DNA of 64,000 bases from positions 9,486,001-9,550,000 of the forward strand of contig CM034315.1 in NCBI GenBank assembly GCA_019925795.1. The letters are read 5' to 3'. How positions within the stretch are numbered: the first letter of the stretch is position 1; every line of letters starts with the position of its first letter. The stretch is from Dendrobium chrysotoxum. Its lineage: Eukaryota > Streptophyta > Magnoliopsida > Asparagales > Orchidaceae. Below, piece after piece: positions 47,917-60,968 of the stretch. The notes under the pieces are model-generated. The model was not told the DNA's origin and ran no database searches. It saw nothing but the letters and a program-made list of their open reading frames with translations. A program made the position numbers and the translations under genes.

Positions 47917-48121
47917 ATTATACGGGTTAATTAGGTCAAGCCGTTTGTCATATGGGTCGGATTCGGATTCAACAAATCGACCCGTTTCAAAAATCAAGTC
48001 GAGTCCGGGTTTGAACTTTCGACCCGTTTATAAAAGCGGGTTGGGTTAGAGTCAACTCATTTGAACACGGGTCAATTCCGGATTCGACCCGAATCTGACC
48101 CGAAATTCAATTTTGACACCC
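47917..48121. mobile_element. GACCCG-rich MITE-like element, partial copy 2
   Basis: Rich in cgacccgttt, gcgggttgggtt and ctgacccgaa words. Ends TTTTGACACCC at 48121, the complement of the GGGTGTCAA start at 44996. The left end is unclear. Confidence 0.5.
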
Positions 48122-48128
48122 AAAAAAT

Positions 48129-48275
48129 ACAGCTCACCTTGATATGTTAGTTAAGAGCTTTGACTATTAACTAAGAAGTTTTGAATTCGAGTCTGATAAA
48201 TGTGATGTATAAGTCTGATAAATGTGATGTATATATGATTTTATCTTAATTAATCTAAATATTAAAAAAATATAG
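48129..48275 (+). mobile_element. tRNA-derived SINE, copy 2
   Basis: Starts agctcaccttgatatgttag and has box B-like gaattcgagtctg, an internal duplication of a 19-bp segment (tctgataaatgtgatgtat), and an A-rich tail. Inserted directly behind the GACCCG-rich element. Confidence 0.7.
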
Positions 48276-49489
48276 TAAAAATTCTCAAACGAATCCTATA
48301 TATTCAGCTTGCAGCGTGTAAGAAACAAAAGCACTAAAGCAGTATAGGATTTGACGTTGGTTCTAAAGTTCAAAAGAGAAGAAATGTAAGCAGAAGTGTG
48401 CATCCTTCAGCTGCAAGCAAACTCCTTCGCTTGATTTTTTTAAGAAAACAAAAAAAAATTATGTTAAAATATTTTGATACAAAATATATAAAAATGTGCT
48501 TTAAAATTATTAGATTTTATTAGAATTAATGACAAAAATGATATTATAGAATTTTATTAATTTTAAGATTTATTATAATATATTTTACATTAAGATATTC
48601 TAATAATCTTTTTTTAGATTTTTAACGTAAGCTTAAGCCGAATATGAGACCTAAAGAAAGTTAAAGATTCCTAAAGCACTATGTCGCTTTCTAAGCTTTA
48701 TTTTTTTGACTTCTAAGCCTTCTTTGGTTTGAGAAGGACTAAGCTGTTCATCTTTTATCTGTCGGTTGAGAATTTTGATTAACAATCAGGGGCGGAATCT
48801 GCTTTAATTTTCAAGGGGTGATGATATGGGTGGAATCCCAAGCCACACTTATATAGTAGTATAAATTTGTTAGCATGAATTATATTGTAGGAGGTTTGCA
48901 AAATTAACTTTAAATAGGCATTAATCAAATTTCAGGTATGTATAAATAGCCCTTTAGCCAGCCATATAAACAGGACCTACTGTGTAAATAGGCATGGGAC
49001 AAAGTACCTTCAACTTTTCTTATTATCACACTTTCCTCCACAATTCAAAAGCCAAGCACTATACTGACAGCATTCCAAGTATGGCAAAAACAATACAATT
49101 TATACTTGTCATGTGGTCTTAGAGAAACCAATCATCTCAACAAGTCTTAAGAAAGAGATAGTATGATGATATTTGCTCTCTGAGGGAACCTAGAAAGCTT
49201 ATAAATGACATTTCCTTACACCAAATTTATTTCTATAGCGTTTCTAATATGGCAAATACAATATAATCTATGCATTTATATGATCTTAAGAGCAATCAGT
49301 CAAGTCAACAATCCTCAAAAAGATATGAAATCATGGTATTTGTTCTTAGGAGAAACCTGCAAACTTATAACTGTTTTTTATCTGTAGCATGTTTCTTTCT
49401 ATAGCATTTATAATATGACAAGTAAATTACAGGTTAGCAAGAATATGGCTTCAGATCAATCCATCATCTCATTAATTTCATAAAATAGT
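48276..49489. other. Intergenic, no gene seen
   Basis: AT-rich. Two loosely similar segments (49020-49200 and 49205-49440 share cctt...ccaaa, tagc...atatggcaa and cttaagag words) suggest an old tandem duplication of about 180 bp. No open frame of note. Confidence 0.35.
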
Positions 49490-49764
49490 TGTTGGAGTTG
49501 CCTCGAATATGGCTCGATTCTTATTTGTTCATGTCCTTGATCATCGTACGCTTCGCAGATATGTCGAGGATCCAAGGGGGCAGCGCCCCCGATGGGAATT
49601 GACCTTTTTGTACCCCGTCTCTTCTCTAAAGTGAAGTCGTTCTCCTTTCTCCCATGTGGTTTTCCTCATATTTGAGTTTTCCACGTAAATCTCTTGTGTT
49701 CGTTTTTGTTTTGCATATCATAATTTATTATTTCTCTTTGTGCTTGGTTCATTGTTCCCTAACA
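49490..49764 (-). mobile_element. Solo-LTR-like element (TG...CA)
   Basis: 275 bp beginning TGTTGGAGTTGCC and ending TTCCCTAACA. On the minus strand it reads TGTTAGGGAACAATG...gatttacgtggaaaac, the LTR type also seen at 46268. It contains the hairpin GGGGGCAGCGCCCCC. No 5-bp target duplication is visible. Confidence 0.55.
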
Positions 49765-50239
49765 CAATTGTTACTTGGTCTCCATGAAAAATGGCCCTGA
49801 AATCTTTCACATTTCATTTCACTGTCCCGTCACAATTTTTCAAGAGAGCCATTGTTTGTGCCTTCAATATTTATTATATCATATCATTTTAGCAACAGAG
49901 ATTAGTTTTCACCCACATCTTTCAAATAAAAATTTAATAACAATCAAGGGCACGAAGTAGGTCGACAGTGCAGGTCAATCGAGAGGAGCGTGGCCAAGTC
50001 GCAGACAGAATTTGGTCACGGATGAGTGGATCGTGCGTGGAGATGTCTGACAGTATGTTTGCCATCGGAGGATTCATTCTAGTATGGTTGCCAGACAATT
50101 GATGTGTAGAATCACCAGTATCGTTGACGACTGGTGGAGGCTTAAAATGTCGTCGACAGCCCAACTTCAACCATGGTTTCCCCAAAACATCCAAACCCCA
50201 ATCGTCGTTAAGGGTTAACGTGGCTCTGATATCAACTAA
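49765..50239 (-). mobile_element. Internal region of an LTR retrotransposon, 3' of a PBS
   Basis: On the minus strand, TTGATATCAGAGCCA at 50221-50235 is a mutated primer-binding site complementary to initiator tRNA-Met (canonical TGGTATCAGAGC). It is 4 bases after an LTR end CTCCCTACA. The minus-strand open frame 49934-50296 crosses this junction and shows no gag domain, so it is not called a gene. The element is truncated before any pol domain. Confidence 0.6.
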
Positions 50240-50520
50240 TGTAGGGAGAAAATATTGAAGGAGAGAGATCAAAGAGCTAAACAGCTCAAACACCAAAAAT
50301 AGTGAAAATACTATTGTATTCCAAAACTAAATTTCATATATATCTTCTTCCTACCACCATTCTATTTATAATAATCCACTAGAAATCCCTAAAACTTTCT
50401 AGAAACAGGTAACAAACTAAATTAGTTATCCCCAATTAAGGAACATTTTATCTAAGATGCTCTGCATACAATAATATCAAGCCTTTATATCACTATGTGG
50501 AGCCAACATATTCATAAGCA
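50240..50520 (-). mobile_element. LTR adjacent to the PBS at 50.22 kb
   Basis: The boundary toward the PBS is TGTAGGGAG (plus) = CTCCCTACA (minus LTR 3' end). The outer end cannot be fixed and lies somewhere before about 50520. Contains atttatataatccac-like sequence typical of the R region but no clear TATA. Confidence 0.4.
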
Positions 50521-50583
50521 AAAAACAAACCTCAACAATAATAAATATCTGCATGACTTATCTATCACAAAAGTTAATATAAG

Positions 50584-52124
50584 CATAATAAATATTTGGA
50601 TATTTCTTTATTTATTTATATAGTGATGACAACAATCACGATGGCAGACGAGACAATGGTGATGATGATGGTGGTGGCTGCAACCAATATCAGTCGTATG
50701 TGGCAACAATGACAAATGAGGCGACTAGGGGTGATGGCTGTGACAACCAATGCGGGTGGCCACCAACAATAATAATCATTAAAAAAAACCCTAAACAAAC
50801 ATATTAAAAAAAAACCCTAAAAAGGCCCTTAGAGTTCTCCAAGATTTGTCTTCAAAGTATTTTTGTTATGATTCAAGCTCGTTGATTTGGAGAGAATTCT
50901 TTGTTGCTGCATTCAAGTTTTGGTGGCATTTAATATTCATTCAATGAAAAATAAAATCTACATATGATTTTATTAATGATTTTATGCACTATAGGCATAT
51001 TTTTTTTATTGATTTTTAGATCATTTTAAGGAAATAAAATTTAATTTTTGAATTTCAATAAATTCAAACAAGTTTACAGCTTGGGCATTATTGTTTGCCC
51101 ATAACTTATTCTTAAAAGTTTTAGTATTTTAATGTATTATAAGTTGTAATTTTCTTACATAGAGCTAATTCGATGAGGGGTTCCAATTAAAGATTTCGGT
51201 CTGTGAAGATTTTTCCTAAATTATGTTTTAGGATGCCAAAAAAAAATTCCTTAAGAATATCTTAACTCAATTTACATTAAGATGAACTTAAGAGCCATTG
51301 GATTTGTAGTGAGATTATTGCTTAAAAATAATATCATAAATAGAATTAAACTTAATGCAAATTTGAAGGCTTTTAAGCCCATCATGATGCAAAAGCCTTT
51401 TTAAGTATGTTTCAACTTTCAAGTGTTTCATTTGGGTTCATTTGAAGTCGGGTCACATCATTTGTTATGTCAATGGGTTTATCTCGTCTAAATGTTCAGC
51501 TAGAGATCTCAAATTTTAGATGTTTGGCTTAAAGAAGAAGGAATACAATATAAACTCAACTATTTTTTGTTGATTTTTTTTTCATTGTAAGCTGACTATG
51601 TTGTTGTGTCTATGCCAGTAAAAAATTATCTGGCCCATTACAATTTGAATAATTCCTTATATCCTTGAAGTTACAAAAGTTTACTATTTCCCGCAATTGA
51701 AGAAGACAAGTGCACGAAGTTAGAAGCATGTGTTTGGTCTATGTAATTGTAGTAGAGATTATGAAAAAAATATTAAATGAATAATGATGACAATAAAACA
51801 ATGTCAGTCAGGCAATAATGTTTAGGTAACGGTTGTTAAATGATGGTGATCATAACAATGGAATTAGGAAACCACAGTTAGACGATGACAATTGGATGAC
51901 GGTGAATTGACTAAAATGGCTAAATAATAGTGGCCAACCAATGATGATTGTTCAATGGTTGTTGGGCAATGGCAACATGGGAATGGTAGTCGATAAGTAT
52001 TAGGAGTTGTATTCTGATAAATTCAACACAAATTTGGCAACACTTCATTGGACAACCTATATCAAATCTTTTGATTATAGAATATTTATTCAATATTTAA
52101 ATGCCTTAAAGACCTCAAAATCAA
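50584..52124. repeat. Dispersed noncoding repeats
   Basis: 50880-51220 is a third copy of the repeat at 12570-12835 and 57150-57430. 51780-51990 is a decayed array of gatggtga/caatggttg words like 12010-12140 and 43230-43800. No gene. Confidence 0.5.
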
Positions 52125-52400
52125 TTGATCTTACACTCATTGTATTCATCTTGTTGAACCACCCGATTTGACTATAGCTACACAAGATTTGGAGACTATT
52201 TGATACTTAAATTAAAATCCATAATTTTTAAAATGTATTTCAAGTGCTTGATTATAATTCATTTGGACTTTTATCAGATCACTTTAGGTATTGTTAAGTT
52301 TATCTAGTCAAACTGTTCAATTCAACTATAAGTTTATTTAAATTAGAAATCGAATGATTCTAAATTTAATTCTAGAAATTTTGAATTAAAATATAACCTC
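52125..52400. repeat. Dispersed repeat X, copy in the segmental duplication
   Basis: Collinear with 10478-10745 and followed by the same MITE and the same cccaagtgtcacaatacacc sequence, so it is the partner of that copy and not an independent insertion. Confidence 0.75.
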
Positions 52401-52404
52401 AAAA

Positions 52405-52527
52405 TTCGTGGGGCAACCTTCTTACTGCTTTCTAAAGCTACTTTTTAGTATAAAATTTTATTGAACTAGAAATTTTAATACTAAAAAGTTTTAAAAAACA
52501 TAAATAAAGCTGGCCCAAATGAAGCCC
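52405..52527. mobile_element. Tourist-like MITE, copy 4
   Basis: Partner of 10757-10880 in the segmental duplication; right end ggcccaaatgaagccc is better preserved than in copy 1. Confidence 0.65.
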
Positions 52528-53812
52528 AAGTGTCACAATACACCACAAAAATTATAGCCAACAGCACAAAACAAGCACCATGATTTAATATACTTTATTG
52601 GCACATATCTAACTTTCCAGAAGAAGCCTTATTATCATCATCACAGCAATCCTATCTTAGAACTTAGGAGATGTTTTTGAGAGCTTCTTGAGCTCTTCTT
52701 GCAAGAGAGAGAGGGAAGGGGAGGAGAGAGAGACATCAATTTGGAGGAAATAAAACTAAGCTTTATTCAGATTTTCCCCCACATCTTTACAATATATATG
52801 GCCTCTATTTATAGAGATTTATAAGTCTTCCACTCTTAACCACCCATTTAAATGGCTTTTACCAAGGTGTTGAAGTTGCACATGGTCATGATGTCCATAT
52901 CGAAATGATGATTTGAGAAGTCAACATTAAACACATAATTATACTTAGCTTACAAGTGCAATAAAAATTATAAAAAGAAAAAGAAATCTACATTTTAAAG
53001 GAAAAAAATTATACTACTAATACACAGAGTTAATGTAAGCAGTGATAATCTAAGCCAAGCTAAGGGTGGTTTGGTAGGGAGGGAAAAATTCTATAGAGTT
53101 AACGTAAGTAGTGATACTAATGGTTTCATATATAGTGAAGAATGAGGCAAAATCCTTATATAAGATTCACAAAATGATCAAAGAGAAAGGAGACCTTGTG
53201 GGAATGAGCGAACTTTACCAGGGTGAGATTTAGGAGGATCATTTATGGGGATGGTTTTGGCTCGAAAGCTACATAAAATGAGATAATAAACCTTACCAGA
53301 GAGTGTAAGCTATTTAAGGATGAAGGAATATTTTCCTTCAAATATGAGAGAGTCAAAATTAATATTGAGACTCTGCTAGGTATAGTGTGATCCTTGTTGA
53401 GTTAGAGTCAAAATGCTTTGGGTAATGGTAAATCGTGCCTTCAATACTGATGTTGGAATTTGGGTGATTATCAAGCTAGGGTGAAGGGAAGTGGGAGGAC
53501 TTGAAAACATCCATAGGAGTTCATGATTTATATGGAGGATGAAGTGATGGTTAGACTTCTAATTTGGGAGGTTTGGAAGGAGGTGAATGTGTGAGGATGT
53601 GATCTAGAGTTTGGTGGAGAGAAGTAGAGATGAGGTTTTTGGAGGTCCATTGGAGAAGCTGTTTTAATGAGTTACTTCCTAATTATTGATATGATGTTAT
53701 GAAAATTTATTTATGGATAGAAAATCGAAGTGATTTTTAGAGATGGAGGATACTATCTGGTAGATAACTGTAGTTGGACCAAAAATATAACAACAAGAAA
53801 AATAAGATTAAT
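52528..53812. other. Duplication tail, then unassigned sequence
   Basis: 52528-52614 still matches 10880-10965. 52700-52870 looks like an LTR fragment (tttacaatatatatggcctctatttatag). 53040-53700 is purine-rich on the plus strand with short peptide-like stretches but many stops, possibly a decayed coding region that I cannot identify. Confidence 0.35.
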
Positions 53813-53816
53813 CTTA

Positions 53817-53935
53817 GGCTTTGTTAGGAATGCTTTCTTTCTGCTTCTTAAAGTAGTTTTTTTGTACAAAATTTTAATTTTTATACTAAAAAGCTGCTTT
53901 AAAAAGTAAGAAGAAAGCCGTCCTAAATGAAGCCC
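53817..53935. mobile_element. Tourist-like MITE, copy 5 (best palindrome)
   Basis: 119 bp: left arm GGCTTTGTTAGGAATGC...cttaaagtagttttttt, right arm aaaaagctgctttaaaaag...GCCGTCCTAAATGAAGCCC. Flanked by TTA on the left and TAA on the right, so one copy of the 3-bp target duplication is probably mutated. Confidence 0.75.
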
Positions 53936-54689
53936 TAATTAGTGTTTTTCCCAAATAAGCAAGTTATTATTAATCTAATCATTAGCTAACATGCCATTTA
54001 ATACAATCAATATCATCATGCAAATACATGCATTCATGAGCCGAATATAGACCCATAAATACTCGAGCTCATTAAAGAGGGCTAAATCTTCATGTGCCAC
54101 ATGCCATAGCAATTTCCATTCTACTATTGGACCTTTGACTATAGCAGCTATCATACTCCTGAAATTTTCTTAATAAAATATATATTTTTTAATATATGTT
54201 GATAAACTTAATTATTATGTAATTCAAAATGAAATGAATTAATTATTATTTCTTAAAAAGAAATATGGGGTTTAATAAATACTCTCACAATTTTATTTGA
54301 ATAAGCTAATTATGCCATGCAATTTCGAGATTTTTAATAGATAAACTGATTACATAATTTTAAAAAAAAAGTCCACCAAATAAATACTTTCAACAACAAC
54401 AAGGATGACAACAAGTCGACATCATGCAGTGGTGGAGCCATAAATTTTTCTAATAGGGGCACAAATTAAAATTTTCAAATATTCACTTAATTTTTGTATT
54501 CATGCTTGAACCGTAATTAATTTCGTATAAAAATAAGAGATATAAGAGGATGAATAATAGAATAAATGTGATTAACAATAATTTTTTTAATAAAAAATTA
54601 TTAATAATATAAAAATAAAAAATGAAAAACAATTAGATAGCTTATTTCTTTTGTTGGAGGCGTTGTACCCACACAAGTGCCCCCTTGTC

Positions 54690-55050
54690 ACCACTGGCAT
54701 CATGAACCCTTTTTTCTCCATTGTGTCCTATTAAAAGTCAAATTCTAATTTAAATCTAATAAGAAAATAACATATTTTAGTACTTTCTAATCATATCTTT
54801 CTAGGCTATATCTAATACATCTACTCCCCTAACAGGATCATCAAAAGACTAACATTTTATGTGACCAAACCATCTAATTAGGCGACATTATCTAATCTTA
54901 TTTATCATTATACCTACTCCAACCTCTTCACGGATATCCACCTGAGCATCTTTAATTCTATAACGCCTAATTTTATTCTTCTCTTTTAATGACCAACTCT
55001 CTCTAACATAAAGCAATGCAGTCTCACCACCATCTTATAACATTTTCACA
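54690..55050 (-). pseudogene. LINE reverse-transcriptase tail, old relic
   Basis: The minus strand aligns by eye with 55615-56020 (ttgacttttaatagg, tagatgtattagat, ggtcacataaaatg, aggttggagtagg) but has many indels and stops. Confidence 0.7.
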
Positions 55051-55609
55051 AAAATAAATGTTTTCGAAGATAATTTGATAAACTAATTATCATAATTAAA
55101 ATTTATACCCTTACTTTGCAATAAGGAGTCCATAGGAATAAATGGTTCATAATATGCCAACAAGATTGAATATGACACAATTATTTTTACTCCAAATAAA
55201 TTTTAAAAGTGGGTGAACATGAGTAATAAATTTGATATCTAACGAAACATCAATAGAAACAAAGCATCACACAGGCGGTTTATTGAAAAGAATGACAACA
55301 TTTAGAAGAACATCAAAGAAAATATTTCTTATTTCATAAATAAGAAGAAAACACATCAACTTAACCACATTCCAAGAAAAATCTACATTAAACTCTTGAA
55401 CCTCAATATCTTTAATGGGGTGAGAGTTTTCAAGCTTATTAATGAAACAATTGCCTAACCAATTGTCTTGCCAAAAAGACCAACAACCATTATACCAATG
55501 TTCTATTGAATAAACTTCGATACTTCCTATTTAATGTTACCCAGCCATTACCAACGCTCTATTGGATAAACAACAACAACAAACAAACAACAATAACATC
55601 AAGCCTTTG

Positions 55610-56025
55610 TCCAACTACATGGGGTCTGTTACATGAATCCTTTTTCTCCATTGTATTCTATTAAAAGTCAAATTCTCGTTTAAATTTAATAAAGAAAGAT
55701 CATTTCTAATATTTTCTAACAAAATCTTTTTAGGTCTACCTCTACCTTTCTTAACATAAGTCAAATCTAATACATCTACTTTCCTAACTGGGTCTTCGGA
55801 GGGCCGCAGTTTTATATGACCAAATTATCTAAGGCGACTCTCTCTAATCTTATCTACCACAAGAGCTACTCCAACCTTTTCACATATATGCTCATTTCGT
55901 ATCCTATCTCTAAGGGTAAAGTCACTCATCCACCTAAGCATCCTCATCTCTGCAACACTTAACTTAGTATTATGCTTCTCTTTTAATGGCCAACATTCGG
56001 CACCATAAAGCATTGCATGTCTCAA
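55610..56025 (-). pseudogene. LINE reverse-transcriptase tail, copy 2
   Basis: Minus-strand AMLYGAECWPLKEKHNTKLS, EMRMLRWMSDFTLRDRIRN and KVGVALVVDKIRESRLR, then a frameshift, then VLDLTYVKKGRGRPKK. Same family as 35459-35908. It belongs to the stretch that interrupts the segmental duplication between 52615 and 56415. Confidence 0.85.
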
Positions 56026-56414
56026 CAAGCTTATGTGTGAATCATCTCTTATAAATACAAACATAAATTTAGAAATTAGACGGTTGTGATCATTGAGACA
56101 GGGACCGTCAAACATTCTAAGCTTTAGATGATCTCTAAAGACATTTTCCTGCATTTGATTCATCATTTCATAAGCTTTTACAGGCAATATATCTTAAACT
56201 TAAAAACATGAATAAAAATATGTAAAATGTTATAAATTAAAAATTGGAAAGGAATTACAGTCAACAATTTAAACAATTCCATCCTCTTTTCCAGATGTTT
56301 TTGCAACAGCAGAAGTTCAGCAAATTGGGAATTTAGCAATGAATTGAAGCAAAATCAGAGAGGTCAATAAAAAAAAGTATAGGAAAAAAATTAAGGGGAA
56401 GTCGCTCCACAATT

Positions 56415-57430
56415 AAAGTTTGGTCTTACTATTCATGGAATTATTTTTCATATATTAAGATATTTTATTTTTATTTTTCATATGATTTAAGTTATTCGAA
56501 TTAGATGGTATAAATGTGTCAATAATGTGATTTAACCTTATAAGCGTGAATGACATTCATCAATGTTGTTAACAAAAAGTTCGCAAACTATAATAATTGG
56601 GTGACGGTGGTTGGACGATAATATTTAGATGATAAAAATTGGATGGCAATGGTCAGAAAATAGCTATCAGTCGATGAGGCAAGGCACCAGTGGTCGGGTG
56701 ATGGGCTTGCCTTGATCTTCGACATTAAATATTGGGCGAAATTCTGGAGTTCTTCAGATCTTTGCAAAAAAACTACAATTTACAATACCTTTAATTTAGA
56801 ATCAAATAGTCTCCAAATCGGGCTAATCTACAATTTTGCTAATTCAAGATCACTTTTTTTCTATATTTTAATATGAAATAAAACATATTTAATATTTAAC
56901 AAATATATATTTATTTATACGATAATTGTAATATCAGTTGCCTATAAGATGATGGTAGTGGCTGATGAGATGATGATAACAACGACAGTAGTAGCTACAA
57001 TCGACATTGGTTGCATGGGGTAACAGTGGCCAAGGTGATGACCAACGACGATAATTGTGACAACCAAAGGTGATGGCGAGCGACAATACTAATTATTTTT
57101 AAAACAAAAAATCAGAAGCAATTAGAAAACACCTATAGCAAACACATTTATGATTTGGAGAATTCTTTGTTCAAGTTTTGGTGAAGTTTAATAATAATTC
57201 AATGGAAAATAATGTCAACGTATGATTTGATTAATGATTTTATGCTCTATTGGCATATTTGTATATTGATTTTAGATCATTGTAGTCAAATAAATTTTTT
57301 TGATTTTTGGAGATCATTAAATTGAAACTAGTTTAGATTAAAAAATTTAGTATCTTAATGTATTATAAATTGTAATTCTATTACAGTGAGCTCATTCAAA
57401 GAGGGATTCCAATCAAAGATTTCACCCGGT
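56415..57430. repeat. Segmental-duplication partner of 11488-12835
   Basis: Collinear with 11488-11580 and 11950-12835 with substitutions and small indels; an internal gap removes about 370 bp relative to the first copy. Noncoding. Confidence 0.75.
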
Positions 57431-57683
57431 CGGTGAAGCTTTTCCCTAAAAAAATTTAGTGCTTGAATATGATATCATGAAATCTTAGCATAAATTTAAT
57501 GGCTCTTGAGGCAATTCTCATGCAAATTACTTCAGAATAACTTTACACAATTTTCTTTCCTCTAATACAAAATTTCCTTCCAAATAAAAAACCAATCTCA
57601 AAAGAACAACAAGATCATGATCTCACTAACAACCTGCAAGACATAAAATAAAGAGAGAAAGAGGTATGTCGTGTCTCATTAAG

Positions 57684-57750
57684 ATTTCATTTGGGATGAC
57701 TTTTTTACTGCTTCTTAAAGAAACTTTTTAGTACAAAATTTTTAATTTAT
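57684..57750. mobile_element. Tourist-like MITE, truncated copy 6
   Basis: Left arm only (TAA + gatttcatttgggatgac...cttttta gtacaaaa). Partner of 17080-17209. The right half is deleted. Marks the left edge of the duplicated NOV block. Confidence 0.65.
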
Positions 57751-57980
57751 ATTCTCAAATTTCAGTCTCTTAATTCATATACAACCATCAGTATAGAATT
57801 AACAAATAAATTGATATTGATTTAGATGTGCTATCGTTCTTCAGCTGACATCTACAACAAGCAATTATGCATTTTTCTAAGAGAGTAAATTGCAACTACA
57901 GATTAAATCTTGAGGTTGACAACATAGCCAAGCTCCCTTCCACATTCTTCATTACAGTATTTCCTGCAATGCATGCCAAA

Positions 57981-60569
57981 TTAGAGCGCAGAAACCTTCA
58001 TGGTTATATAATATATAACAGGGTTCTTCACCTTATAGCTACCAACAATAAAAGGTTCAATTTGCTCCTCCGTGTGGCCTAATTCAACCTTAGTGGTGAT
58101 GATATGAAGGAAATTTGCAATATGTAGATTAGGAAGTCCATGAAAGAAAAGTCGGGAGAGCTCCAAAAACAATTCATGAGAATCTGTATTCGGTGTTATG
58201 TAAAAGATATTCCCCTGCAAATTAAGTTAGGAGAAACTGTTCTCAAAACAAAACCCATGAAATAATTCTCTTTTAAAGTAATCATTTCAAACTAATAAAA
58301 GCAGGAAGTTTTATTGATCAAGTGTACAATTAAAAAAAAATGTTGCTTCCTTGCCTTTTCCAGCAACAAACATGCCACGTTCTATTCGCACAATGCTGAA
58401 AACCTTAGAATACAGATTTAAATAATGCTAAAAATAAAATTTTAAGTTTCAAGAGACAAGTTTCTTGTTAAATTAGTTCCAGGTGATTAAGCAAATGACG
58501 ATTTAATAGAAGTTCAGCCACAAAATAGAACAAACATGACAAAAATCAGGGTTTGTGAATTGATCAAAAGAGAATCACTATCCGGCCTTGAACATTAACT
58601 TAATAGGTCAAACAAGTCTTATACAAGCTTGCCTTAGGAGCAATGGTGATTTTTGAAGGTTTTTATGAAGGGCTATCAATCATATTGTAGTAAGCATTGG
58701 TAATTGGAACTAAAGAAACCCACTTTATATTTCACTCTTATTTAATTATACACGTTATAGTATTGCAAAATGAGATTTGAAGGCATTAGTTTTCATCAAT
58801 AGCTAAGATTTACTGTGATTAAGTACTGCAATCCTACGTAAGATATCCATCAGATGTCATTGGCTTAACACCCAGTGCAGTAACTTTCTTTCATCTACAA
58901 GTGTTTCTAAACTTTATTATTGTACGTCTATTCGATTTCTCTCTAACATCCCTGCCATTAGACAGCCTACGGATCATTCCATAGATATTATAACTTGGGT
59001 TGATCGATTTTTGCCTGCAAGAACAATGATACCATGATATTGAAAAAATGGCAAAAAATTATGCAGGAATATGAATTGAAGAGCAGTAGCACTCATAATC
59101 AGTGGAAGAAACTAATTTTTTGCACAAGATCCAAAAAATGACAAATGGAAAAACCAACATCATTAAAAATGATTTGCAAGAACCGATGAAGAACAGGAGA
59201 AATAAATGATTTACAACAGTTATCTAATATCACGTACCTCTAGAAGACAGTTACATTCAAACCGTTTTGCATTTGAACTATCACGTCCTTTAATAGAATT
59301 TTTGTAATATAATTTCTCGACAACAAAAACTTGAAGGTTGATAGTTTTTGCAAATTCAAGCTCCTTTAGGTGCAAATATAGTTCAGGATGCATCTTATAT
59401 AGGTATCGTTGAGCATAGGGAAGAATCCAATTAATTAAAGAAGCTTCATAATTGTTGTCTGCAATACCATATGAAATGGCTTCACAAGATATGACCTGAG
59501 ACACAAAATGCCACTCAATATTTAAAAATTCAAACATTTTTATAACTCCATTTTTTATAATCATTTTCAAATTGGAGAGAAGGCACTATGTGCACTTTGA
59601 AGTATCAGCAGAATTCTTTGTTAGAATGGAAAATTGATAGGTCTGGTTGGAATGAGTAGGAGAAAAGAAAATTAACCAGATAAAACAATATAAAATTTTA
59701 CCTCTACAAGTGCAGGAATACCTATATTTTGCATAAATATGGAAACCTTTCCACAAAGCATTTCCCTCTCATTGGTAGTAAGTTCACCAAATTGTAAAAT
59801 GTGAACATCATTGAGATCCTTGAATTGCTCCATTCTTTCGTCATCATCAGTCCAACATACAGTACCGAATGTTGGATTAAGGGAAACCCATGTATCCTGT
59901 ATTGTTGGAAGCACTGTGTTTTTTGATTTTAAAAGAAAATATTTTAAGTCATTTATTTCATCACAACTGAATAATCCAGATTTCAAATCATCAGCCCACT
60001 TGAGAAATACCCGAAAAACCTGAAAAATCAAATGAAAGAAAATAAGTAAAAACAAGTACTCAACTTAAACCACCATCAATATGTGACATCTGCATGCACA
60101 ATTGTGCATATAAATTATGCATTTGCAAAACTAGCATCTTGAATTACTATATGGTTTTGGAATGCTTACTTCATGAGCAACCTTTGATGGTAATGCAACA
60201 TATGATAAATGACACAATATTGAAAGGTAAGCACAGAACGAAGGTGCTTCAGGTACACCACAATCAGTCACAAGAAAATCATAAAGACCCGGATATAGAT
60301 TGGACAGTGTCAAGCATGCTGGAAGCTTTGTTGCACTTGCTGGGTCATTCAAATGGGTTAAATCCCTCAATCTTCCCACACAACCAGTTGCATCATGCCA
60401 ATATAATTTATCTGGAAGCATAAATGTACCGAGCACAACATCCTTGTTTTCATATTTACTTACTGATGGAACGAATATGACAATATCTGATTTCACGTCG
60501 GTGATCTTTTCCTTTGATTTAGCCAATTCTTCTTGAACAAAAGTGTATATTTTATTCATCTGGAATATG
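57981..60569 (-). pseudogene. Partial duplicate of NOV exons 8-11, DUF3883 deleted
   Basis: Minus-strand copies of NOV exon 8 (60569-60170), exon 9 (60019-59702), exon 10 (59495-59238) and the start of exon 11 (58214-57981). Exons 8-10 keep exactly the parental lengths (400, 318, 258 nt), the GT-AG sites and open frames. Exon 11 reads GNIFYITPNTDSHELF through EEQIEPFIVGSY and then leaves the NOV frame, stopping at 57981. A deletion of about 630 bp relative to 17703-18333 removed the rest of the exon including DUF3883. Exons 1-7 and the NOV promoter are absent. By eye exon 8 differs at roughly 33 of 400 bases, giving about 20 amino-acid changes, which suggests relaxed constraint. About 402 codons remain open, so a truncated transcript cannot be excluded. 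Confidence 0.93.
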
Positions 60570-60968
60570 CTGAAAAAAAAAATAGCTTGCTACAATCAAC
60601 AATTTTACAATGACATAGGGTATCCTATGGTAACATTTTTTTGGCACCGCAGGCCAGAGAGCACATGAAAATGAGAATTCATACAAATTCTAGGTATTCC
60701 GATAAAGAGATGAAACAAAGCGCATGAGCCAAGACGCCTACATTAAAGAAATCTCAAAATTGCCAAATAAAAGTCAAAAGGGTAAAATTAGCGAATTGAT
60801 ATCCACTTATGTTAAAAACTAAAGTAAAACCTTAAACATAAACTTTTCTGGTAATTGGATGTTGCATTTTTCAGAGGATTTAAATCACGGATTTTGTATG
60901 AGAAATATCCCACATGCCTATCAAAATTAAACCAAAAGTTGGTGGCAATTGATCAAATGAGGTTAGAC

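Noticed and set aside
57981..60569. A second functional NOV gene
   Set aside because: Exons 1-7, the promoter, the ATPase module and DUF3883 are all missing.
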